Below, one piece after another: positions 9,510-18,857 of a DNA stretch of 64,000 nucleotides (positions are counted from its first letter, which is position 1; each line of letters starts with the position of its first letter). Origin of the DNA: Euphorbia lathyris (Eukaryota > Streptophyta > Magnoliopsida > Malpighiales > Euphorbiaceae); the NCBI RefSeq assembly GCF_963576675.1, contig NC_088913.1, positions 84,629,001 to 84,693,000 on the forward strand. Reading direction: 5' to 3'. The translations under genes were made by a program, and so were the position numbers. The notes below the pieces were generated by a model. That model was given only the letters and a program-made list of their open reading frames with translations. It ran no database searches and was not told where the DNA came from.

Positions 9510-11190
9510 TAGAGTCTCATTCTTTTAAAATAGCCAATCAAGCCCCTATTATAGTTTTAAATCACCAATCAACCCCCTCTTATAAAATACCCTTCCCACT
9601 TAATATTATTTTAAGGGTTTGTGGGACCAAAGAAGTAAAATAATAATAAAAAAAAAGATCAAAGACAAATTGCTCAATACTTAATTTTGATAAATGCAAA
9701 ATTTTGATCCCAGGGAATTTTTTCAAGAGATTTTGATTCCGGAAAATTTTATTTTTATTTGGCAACAATATAAAAAAAACAATGAAACAAATTGTTTTAT
9801 GAGATTTAATTCCAGGAATAGAATAGGATGTGGAAGTTCATTTTCTTCTTCACTATCCAAATTAATAATGGGTAAATTACACCCATGACCTGTTCAAAAG
9901 CCCACTGGCCCGTCCAGCCCGTCCAACCCCGTTCTTTAAAGACTGGGTTTGGACATATATGTTTCGCAATAGGTCCGGTCCGGCCTCAACCCGCTTAGGC
10001 CCGCACATAGAGTAGGTTGGGCTTGAGATTTGTCTCAAAACCCAGGTCCAACACAGTCCAGCCCGAAATTTTGATAACAATTTTAATTTAATAACTTTTA
10101 TAGTTTAATAAACTTTATATTCCAAAAATAAAAAATTTAAATTTCCTCAACCTAAAATTTTCAGACCATATATTTTTTAGAATTAGTGAACATGTATATA
10201 TTTTTGTTACTATTTTATTTATTACTATCAAAAAAGTATTTTTTTTATTTAGGATTGCATTAATTGATTTTTATTGAAATAATCCTCTAAAATTTAGTTT
10301 ATTGTATTTTATTATTTATATTTATAATATAATTTTTTAGCTTAATTTTAATTTGTAAAAAATACAAAGATATTAGTTGGATCGGGCCGGGTTGTGCTTG
10401 TGAATTAGTTTTTTTAGCTTGGCCCGAGCCCGATATAAATATAGTGCGGGCTTGGTTGGACTTGGACAAAGTAATTATGTCATAAGCCCGGTTAGGCCCG
10501 GTCCAATCCCAGCCCGGCCCAGCCATGAACAGGTCTACCCATGACCACTGAGCTTTTTTCGTTTTAAAAATTCACATTCTTTCTTCTAATCAAATAACAC
10601 CTGAATAACTTCAAAATGAAGATTTTGAAGAATTAAAGTTCCTTAGAATATCATTAACTCTTTGAATTTTTTATTTTGAGACCATCAACGACCGTTTTGA
10701 GACGTTGAGTGACCACCGATATTAAAAAATTGTAAAATTCGGTGGCTATACCATTAAGAATGAAAGTTCAGTAGCCACAATATTAAAACAAGTAAAGCTC
10801 AGTGGTCATGGGTGTAATTTACCCATTATTAATTTGGATAGTGAAGAAGAAAATGAACTTCCACATTCTATTCTATTCTTTGGAATTAAATCTCATAAAA
10901 CAATTTGTTTCATTGTTTTTTTTTTTTTATATGGTTGTCAAATAAAAATAAAATTTCCCGGAATCAAAATCTCCTGAAAAAAATTTCTGGAATCAAAATT
11001 TTGCATTTACCAAAATTAAGTATTGAGCAATTTGTCTTTGATCTTTTTTTTTTATTTTACTTCTTTGATCCCACAAACCCTTAAAATAATATTAAAAAGT
11101 ATTTGATGAGAGGGGGTTGATTGGTGATTTAAAACTATAATAACAGCTAGATTGGCTATTTTAAAAGAATGAGGATCTAATTGGTTTTGA
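9510..11190. mobile_element. Large foldback element with nested hAT
   Basis: The left arm (about 9510-9889) and right arm (about 10800-11190) are inverted copies. Both contain CATTCTTTTAAAATAGCCAA at the outer end and GGGTAAATTACACCCATGAC at the inner end. The left arm continues (ACCACTGAGCTTT) beyond the nested hAT at 10546, so the hAT entered an already existing arm. The GGGTAAATT words resemble Mutator-type foldbacks, including the one at 40271. No coding region is seen; the outer limits are approximate. Confidence 0.65.
9890..10537. mobile_element. Non-autonomous hAT element
   Basis: The right end reads CCATGAACAGGTCTA and the left end CTGTTCAAAAGCCC, with GGCCCGG-rich subterminal sequence in both orientations, as in plant hAT MITEs. 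An 8-bp direct repeat, CCCATGAC, lies at 9882-9889 and 10538-10545. The left terminus lacks the first five or so bases of the expected inverted repeat. Confidence 0.7.
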
Positions 11191-11227
11191 GTGTATAATT
11201 TGAGGAATAATTTGGGCTTTATGCATT

Positions 11228-12281
11228 TTTAAAAACTTAATTACTCGTTACGGCATCATTGAGGATGTTGACAGGAATTCCTTTGGAATTCTTGTCAACT
11301 ACAAGTCACACCACTGCCTAAACAAATATATAAAAAAAATTAATTTCTACTATTAAAAATAAAATTACATATAAATTATACAGATATTAATTGAACCCAA
11401 CAAACCAACCAAAAAAAATACAGATATTAATTGAATTTTTGTTTTATAGATTTTTTATTAAAATTGAAATTTGGTTTTGCTTGGAAATATTATGGTTAAA
11501 TTTATACAATTTCATACTAGACCTAAATCTGCACTTTACTTGAAACGTTAAGGTTAAATATTTAATGCATTACTAACAAAAACAATATTTAGTGCATTAA
11601 TAACAAAGTAAAATATTTTAGATAGTTTAAAAAAATGTGATTAATTTATATATAGCAGGTTTAGTTTTTTGAAACTATTTAAAATATTGTACTGTGTTAT
11701 TAATATAGTTACAAAAAAAAGTATGAAACTTCTTCAATTTATCGGCAAAATGGTTTAGAAGGTCTGATGTAACTAAATAACAGTCATAGAAGTCTTTTCA
11801 AATTTTCGGTAGCACGTGGTTAAAATTGATTTTACTTGAAAATGTTAGGATTAAATTTGCACAATTTTATACATTTGGGCTAAATCTGCACTGCGCTTAA
11901 GCCGTTAGGGTTAACTTCGTACAATTTCATACGTTAGGGTTAAATATGCACTTCGCTTGAAACGTTTGAAATAAATTTGCACAATTTTATACATTAGTAA
12001 TGCATTAAATATTTAACTTTAACATTTCAAGCGAAGTGCAAATTTAGCTCTAACATATAAGAATGTGCAAATTTAACCCTAATATTTCCAAGTAAGATCA
12101 AATTTAAATTTTAATCAAAATTTTATAAAACAAAAATTAAATAATATAATTATATTTTTATTTTTATAATATAATAACTTAAAAAAATTATTATATAAAA
12201 TTTTGCACAGTGGCTTGTCGAGGGATTATGTCAACATGCTTATTATGTCTATTATGGTGCCGTAATAAATAATTAAATTTA
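11228..12281. mobile_element. Foldback element with nested inverted repeats
   Basis: The outer ends are inverted copies: CTTAATTACTCGTTACGGCA on the left, and TGCCGTAATAAATAATTAA on the right. Inside, about 150 bp at 11425-11577 recurs inverted at about 11995-12150 (words TTTTGTTTTATA, AATGCATTACTAA). Between them are diverged repeats of a phrase meaning roughly GTTAGGGTTAAATNTGCAC. A 15-bp near-perfect hairpin with a 3-nt loop sits at 11267-11299. No protein frame is seen. Confidence 0.55.
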
Positions 12282-12413
12282 TAAAAAATATATATTTTTT
12301 TAATTCTGGTTGAGAAATAGCTCATTTTAAGAGAAATATTTTTCAACCAGATTTAATTGGATAATTTTTTATTAAAATTATCTCAAATAAAAATTAAACC
12401 ATATTAACCACCG

Positions 12414-13946
12414 GTGTTAAATATTGGTCTTGATGGGGTCGCAGTTGGAGGGAATGTTGCCTTGGGTCATAATTCTCCTAAGGCTGTGGGTGTTATCCAA
12501 GGTCAGGGGAACGCGATTTCCCCCAGGAATGTAATAGGCTCTAATGGGATAGGTAAAGGGTCTTGGAGAGATACAGTTATGGGGGTGGTTGAAGAAGCAC
12601 CTTGCCCGGAAGAAGTTGAGATGATAGGAGAGTCGGAAGATCTGTTTTCTGATTCTGATGATGAGGAAGGTGTTCAGGATGATCCTCACTGTCCGGTTCT
12701 CAGACTGTCTTCAGCTGAGAAGCGCGAACTCAGAGAAAAGTGGAAGGTGTCTTTAATAGTTAAGGTGCTGGGTAAGAAGATTAGCTTTAACTATTTTGCC
12801 TAGAGGATTCATTCCCAGTGGGCGAAGAAAGGGAAAGTCAGTATTACTGACATTGAAAATGACTACTTCATCATCAAATTTACCAGTGTGGAGGATTATA
12901 ATACTGTGATCATGGGAGGCCCGTATATTATTGCCAACCATGTTTTGGCCTTAAGGCCTTGGGTCCCAAATTTTAATCCTCACGATTGTATGGTTAATAG
13001 GATCTTGACTTGGGTTAGGTTCCCGGGCCTTCCTATTGAATATTATAGTGAGACGTTTCTTAGTAAAATTGGTGGTTTGGTAGGGAGGGTCCACCATGTG
13101 GATAAGACTACCATAGGAGCCATTAGGGGCAAGTTTGCTAGGGTGTGTGTGGATGTTGATCTTGCGAAACCCTTACTGTCTAAATTCTGCGTTCAGAATA
13201 AGGTGTTTTTCATTGAGTATGAGGGCTTACATAACATTTGTTATGATTGTGGCATGTACGGTCATTCTAAAGAAGGATGTCCCAAAAGGGAGAGGGTTAT
13301 TGAGGAGACTGTTGTGGATAGTGGGAGTAATACTGTTGTGATCCAGGGAAGAGATGGGAACTTTGGTCCCTGGATGGTGGCTAAAAGGACCGCTCGTCGT
13401 AGAACACAACCTCCAGTTGTACAGAATCTCCCTCCTGATATCATCAGTAAGGGGAAATTCGCTCTTTCTAAACCTATGGCTGTTCCTAGTGCGAAGGAGA
13501 AGCCTAAACCCAAAGCCAGGGAGGAAGCTGGATCCACTTCGGCCCTGAGAACTAGGTCTAGGTTTGGAGCCTTATCTATTGAGGAGGTTCATTTGCCTGT
13601 CCAGAATAAGGAGCAATTGGAGCATAACATCCCAGGTCTGGATCCCTCTGTTCCTTCTGAGGTGATGGTCGATGTTGTTAATCCCCTCTTTGTTTCCAAG
13701 AGTGATGACCGGGGGGAATCCCTTGATTTGGAAGCCCAAAGGATGAAGGAGACAGTTGAGGTTAGTAATCCTATTCTTTGTGGGGATCCTAGGCCTGGTA
13801 AATTTATGGGGGTTATTAAACCTAACCTGAAAAAGCCAAAAAGTAAACAGAAAGGCATCCTGAACTCTTTGGCTCCTTATGAGAAGAGGGGACCTGCGGG
13901 TTCCTCGGTGAGGCTCTCAGGAGCCCCCAATAAATACCTGGCTTAG
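12414..13946 (+). pseudogene. LINE ORF1 (gag-like, DUF4283 plus CCHC knuckle)
   Basis: This is the nucleic-acid-binding chaperone of the LINE ribonucleoprotein. The frame shows an acidic N-terminal region, then the DUF4283-type core with WKVSLIVKVLGKK and, after an in-frame TAG at 12801-12803, GKVSITDIENDYFIIKF, GGPYI and LRPWVPNF. A CCHC zinc knuckle (CYDCGMYGHSKEGC) lies near 13238-13280. The basic, Pro-rich C-terminal third is typical of plant L1 ORF1. The beginning is missing: the first codon is GTG at the truncated 5' end, and the first internal ATG is at about 12579. The stop and the truncation mean no full protein from this copy. Confidence 0.85.
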
Positions 13947-13978
13947 GTTGGGTGGTGTGGTCAGTTGTCCTCCCTTCT

Positions 13979-16900
13979 ATGGATTTGTTGTTCTGGAATG
14001 TTAGGGCTGCGGCTAGTAAGGCTACCCGCATCCATATTAATGATCTTATTAAACAGTTTTACCCCTCTTGTTTTGCTTTATTGGAAACTAAGATTAGTGG
14101 AGAGAAAGCGGACGAGGTGGTTAAGAAGTTCAAAATTTGGAGGTGTGTTAGATCGGAGGCAACTGGCCGGGCTGGTGGGATTTGGCTTTTCTGGAGGCCA
14201 GATCGGATTCACTTTGATGTTATTAGTATGGATAAGCAGTTCATTCACTGTAAAGTAAGTATTTCTGGTAATATGCCCTTCTTGCTCACCCTTGTTTATG
14301 CGGACCCTATCTTAGCCAATCGGAATCGGCTTTGGGAGGTTCTCTTTTCTATGAGTGTCAGCATCTCTGAGGCCTGGTTTATTGCGGGTGACTTCAATGA
14401 TATCGCTCTTATGAGTGACCAGAGGGGGGGTCCAATCATTACATTAATCGATGCCTCCACCATAAGAATAGTATGGATTTATGTGGACTGTCCGATCTTG
14501 GAGCTTCTGGTCATAAATTCACTTGGAAACGAAACAATACCTTTGTTCGTTTGGATAAGGTCTATGCTAATGTGCTTGCTCAAACTTCTTTTCCTGAGTG
14601 TTCGGTTTTAAATCTCCCGTTCCGTCATTCGGATCACTGTCCTATTTTGTTTAGACTCTTGAGAGGCAACCGGCCTAGGGGGAAGAGACCGTTCCGGTAT
14701 CAGTTGGCTTGGGAATCCCATCCTAAATTCAAGGAGTTTGTTCAGGATAACTGGATACCTCACTCGAATGTCTTGCAAGCTGCTGATGGGTTTAGAAAGA
14801 AGGTGCTAGGGTGGAATAAGCATGTCTTTGGACATATTATTAGAAGGAAGAATAAGTTATTAAGGAGGATGGAGGGTATCCAGCGTAGGTTGGAGGTGAG
14901 GTTTGATCACAGTTTGGATGGTCTCCTCAGAACTCTCCAGAAAGAGTTGGAGGCTGTGCTTAGACAGGAGGAGTTTCTTTGGTTTCAGAAATCTAGGAAA
15001 TCCTGGATTAGAGATGGGGATCGGAACACCAGATACTTCCATCTCTCTACCATGATCAGAAGACAGAGGAATAGGATTGAGGCCATTAAGGATGCCAATG
15101 GGGAGTGGGTTTATGAAGATGAGGTGAATCGTAAATTGGCTTTTGAGTTCTATAAGGACCTTTTCAAGGAGGATCCTGTCCAGCTGGATAGGGCCCACTC
15201 TGCTGCTACCTTCCCTCTGATAAGTGAGGATAGCATTCAGAGTGCCTTTCATCCTATCTCTCGAAAAGAGATTGACCAAGCCATCTTTAGTATTGCGGCG
15301 TCTAAAGCTCCGAGGATTGATGGTCTGCCTGCTGGCTTTTACCATAAACACTGGGAGGTGGTCAATGAGGGTATATATGATTTTATCATAGGTGTGTTCA
15401 ATGGTTCTAAGGACATTGAGCTGGTTAATAGAACCATCCTTGTCCTTATTCCGAAAATTGATAAGCCTTCGTCCTTCCTGCATATGAGACCCATTAGTCT
15501 TTGTAATGTCCTTTATAAGACGGTTACAAAGATTGTGGCTAATAGAATCCGGGGCATCCTTCCGGAGATCATTTGTCAGAATCAGGGTAGTTTTGTGCCC
15601 GGTAGACAAATGATGGACAATGTGGTGATTGCCCAAGAAATGGTCCACACGATGAAGATTAGGAAAGGGAAGAAAGGCATTGTGGCTTTAAAGCTAGATT
15701 TGGAAAAGGCCTATGATCGGATCAACTGGAATTTCCTGATGGAAAGTCTGGAGAGAGCTAGGATCCCGGACAGCTGGAGGAAGCTTATCAAGGTCTGTAT
15801 CTCTTCTCTTATGTTTCAAGTCATGGTGAATGGGGATATGTCTGAGGAGTTTTCTCCTGGTCGGGGCATCCGTCAGGGTGATCCTATGAGTCCTTTCCTT
15901 TTCGTTATTGCTATGGAGAGGTTATCTCACCTGATTCAAGATGCTATTGATCTTGGGAGTTTCCACCCGGTGGCTATTAATAGCTCCTGTCCCCAGGTGA
16001 CTCACTTATTCTTTGCAGACGATGTCCTTATCTTTCTGGAAGGTAATGAGGAGCAGCTGAGTGTCATTATAGACATTCTTGATTGTTTTTGTTTGGCTTC
16101 TGGTCAGAAGCTTAATATCCAGAAATCGAGGATGATGTGCTCTAAGAATATAAATCCGAGAGTTTGTAAAAGATTAAGTGATTTGTCTGGTATCCCCCTT
16201 ACTAACTCTCTTGGTAAGTATCTGGGTATTCCCCTGCACAGTGAAAGAGTGTCTAAAGTTACCTTTAAAGATACTTTGGATAAAGCCAATACTAAGTGTG
16301 CCTCTTGGAAAGCCAGTACTCTTTCTCTCGCTGGCCGAACGACATTATTGCAATCTGTTAATTGTGCTGCCCCTAATCATATCATGCAGGCTTGTCTGCT
16401 TCCGGCCCCTGTGCTTAATGATCTGGATAAGATCAACCGTAGATTCCTGTGGGGGGAAGCTGCGGCGGGTAGAAAAGTCCACCTTGTGCCCTGGAGTGAG
16501 GTGTGTCAACCCAAAGATTCTAGTGGTTTGGGTATTAGGAAAGCTAAGGACAACAATAAAGTTTTATTAATGAAGCTCCTTTGGCGTATGTGGCAGTGCC
16601 CCTCTTCTCTTTGGGTTCGCCTTCTTTGTGGTAAATATCGGAAAGATAAAATCTTCGGGGGCCTGAAAGAGAGAGTTGTCCAGTGTTCCTTTCTTTGGAA
16701 AGGGCTTAGTGCCGTGTTTGCTGATTTCTGCTCTGGGTTTGGTCTGGAGGTAGGCAATGGCAAGTCCATAAGTTTCTGGTTTGACATCTGGTTAGGGGAT
16801 AAACCTTTAGTAGATGTGTGTATTGTTCCCCTGCCTAGTGACATCAGGAACTGGAGGATTGCTGATGTGGTGGACTCTGAAGGGGAATGGATCTGGTCTA

Positions 16901-18079
16901 AGTTTGAGCCTTTCTTAGGTCTTGAGACCCTTCTTAGTATTCGGGGAGTTAAGGTGAGTAATCATGAGGAAGACTTGGATAGGCATTGTTGGGCACTGAC
17001 TAACAATGGAGCTTATTCTTGCAAGTCTGCTTTTGAAGCTTTTTCCCTCTCTAGGTCTGATCCTTCCTCGGAGGTTTGGAAGTCCATTTGGGCCCTTAAA
17101 GTCCCTTATCGTATTAGGAGTTTCCTGTGGCTGGGCGTTAAGGACAGATTACTGACTAACTCGGATAGGCACAGAAGGCATTTGACGGAGTCTGGAGCCT
17201 GCAGTAGATGCAGAGACCATATTGAGTCCTTATGCCATGCCCTCAGGGATTGTTCTAAAAGTAAAGAGGTTTGGAGGAAAATTCTTCCTCACAATTTTTT
17301 CTCCTCCTTCATGGCCCATCCTGTGGATGATTGGTTCTCTGATGGTGTTAGGGGTAAGCTTCTATCATTCATGGAGTATGGTAACATTTTATTTTCCATT
17401 ATCTGTCACCAAATTTGGAAGTGGAGGAATGAGGAGATTTTTGGTGATAAAGCTGTATTTTTTGCCAAACTTAGTTGAGTTCTTCTCCAATAAATTCTCC
17501 TCGATTATGGATAGTTACAAGGGTGATTCCATGGCCAGTACTTCCCTGATTAAGAATGTCCAACTTGTGAGTTGGAATAGGCCGAGAGAGGGGGTGGTGA
17601 AGCTGAACACTGATGGCTCCTGCCTCAGTAATGGTAAAATTGCCGGCGGTGGAGTTCTCAGAGATGCTGGAGGAGCCTGGCTTTCTGGTTTTTTCCAGAA
17701 TTTGGGGTTGGGGTCCTCCTTCTCTGCTGAGCTCTGGGGCATCCTCACTAGGATCAGGCTTGCTGGTAGGCTAGGTGTGAAGAGACTGTCTATTGAGTCT
17801 GATAATCTGGAGGCAATTAACATGATTAATGATTATCATGCCCTGAGTCTGAAGAATAGCAACCTTATCAAAGCTATTAAAAGGCTTTGCTCCTCCTTTG
17901 AGTGTTTTGAGTTCTGTCACATTTTCAGAGAACAGAACCGTATCGCGAATCGCTTGGCAGCGGCTGGCCATGATGGGATGCTTGGAGTATCTACCCTTTC
18001 TGATCCCCCTATTTTTCTCTTTCCTCTTCTTTTAGAAGATAGGATTGGGGTTAGCTTTCCTAGGCTGATCCCTTGTTAG
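13979..18079 (+). pseudogene. LINE ORF2 (endonuclease, reverse transcriptase, RNase H)
   Basis: It starts MDLLFWNVRAA, the usual start of a plant L1 apurinic-type endonuclease, 33 bp after ORF1. Endonuclease landmarks are LLETKISG, GDFNDIA, then SGHKFTW and RHSDHCPI. The frame breaks at a run of seven G (about 14425-14431). The main frame, 14473-17478, holds the reverse transcriptase: KAPRIDGLPAGFY, NQGSFVPGRQ, LKLDLEKAYDRI, GIRQGDPMSPFLF and FADDVLIF (catalytic Asp pair near 16018). Later come a zf-RVT-like CSRC...C...H region and a second break in a T run at about 17457-17463. The RNase H region, to 18079, has LNTDGSC, AELWGI and ESDNLEAI; in the last motif (NRIANRLAAAG) the usual catalytic Asp is Asn. 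Reverse transcription and target cleavage are the family roles; this copy is inactive. Confidence 0.93.
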
Positions 18080-18124
18080 GTGTTTTTTGTTGTTTTTTTC
18101 CTTTCTTTTTCCTACCAAAAAAAA

Positions 18125-18300
18125 GTTTCCATCACATTGAACCCGGTGAGGATAATTTCCGTAGGTATTATCTTGTATTTTCCAATTAATCAAAAGTTAA
18201 AATTGCCCCTGGAAATGACAACAACTAGAGAAAGAAAGAGGAAAAAATGAATTTGCAGATAAAGTAAAAAAGAAACAAATAGGGTACTAAAACCTACAGT
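18125..18300. other. Short spacer after the LINE
   Basis: No gene or repeat is recognised between the LINE tail and the MULE. Confidence 0.5.
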
Positions 18301-18451
18301 TTGGCCTTCTAAAAGGACTATTTTGAGAGAAACAGTCCTTTAACCGTAGATTAATTAAGGGTGTTGTTAAACCCAACCACAAATTCCCACCCTAGCCCCG
18401 TGAAAGGACGAAAATACCCTTTCATGGGTTTTGGGGGAGGGAAAAGTTATT

Positions 18452-18674
18452 TTTTTTGCGAATCCGACACGCGGGCGTGTGGATATCACGCCTCACCGCG
18501 TGGTCGGGCGCCACATACCTCACCATGTGGTCGGACGTGATAGCCACACGCCTTACCGCAAGGTCGGGCATTTGGCTATCACGTCTGACCACGTGGTGAG
18601 GCATGCGGCTATCACGCCCGACCACGCGGTGAGGCGTGATATCCACATGCCCGCGTGTCGGATTCGCAAAAAAA
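18452..18674. repeat. GC-rich perfect foldback
   Basis: The outer arms, 18452-18511 and 18615-18674, are near-perfect inverted copies starting TTTTTTGCGAATCCGACACG. The inner part is also inverted (GTGGTCGGACGTGATAGCC against GGCTATCACGTCTGACCAC). GC content is far above the surroundings, and the whole can form one long hairpin. It lies just past the 3' end of the MULE gene. Confidence 0.8.
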
Positions 18675-18690
18675 TAGCTTTTCTCTCCCG

Positions 18691-18750
18691 TAAATAGGTC
18701 GTTAAACCCGTAAATAGGCTGTTAAACCCGTAAATAGGCCGTTAAACCGT
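18691..18750. repeat. 20-bp tandem repeat, three copies
   Basis: Three head-to-tail copies of a unit close to CGTAAATAGGCCGTTAAACC. No function is apparent. Confidence 0.75.
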
Positions 18751-18857
18751 AACTACATAATTGTACTTAAAACCTAAAAATACCATACAATTTTAACTAA
18801 AATCAGTAACAATAATATAAGTTAATGAATAAATATTATTAATTACAACATATAAAA

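Larger units (their letters stand above)
12411..18117 (+). mobile_element. L1-type LINE, 5' truncated
   Basis: A plant L1-clade non-LTR retrotransposon in the order ORF1 (gag-like, zinc knuckle), ORF2 endonuclease, reverse transcriptase, zinc-binding region, RNase H, then a U-rich 3' UTR ending in a short A run (18117-18124). ORF1 opens at the 5' edge without an ATG, and a stop lies just upstream, so the copy is 5' truncated, as is usual for target-primed integration. One stop in ORF1 and two frame breaks in ORF2 make it inactive, but the sequence is otherwise well preserved. No clear TSD is visible. Confidence 0.93.

Noticed and set aside
9877..10526. Trp/Pro/Gly-rich ORFs in the hAT MITE
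   Set aside because: Translations of GGCCCGG subterminal repeats.
13227..14031. Several 60-90 aa ORFs overlapping LINE ORF1 on other frames
   Set aside because: Shadows of ORF1, which has the DUF4283 and CCHC motifs.
14860..15648. 262-codon minus-strand ORF inside the LINE
   Set aside because: It is antisense to the well-supported reverse-transcriptase frame and has no family motif.
18422..18697. His/Arg/Val-rich ORFs on both strands (also 21299-21595)
   Set aside because: Low-complexity translations of the GC-rich foldback arrays.
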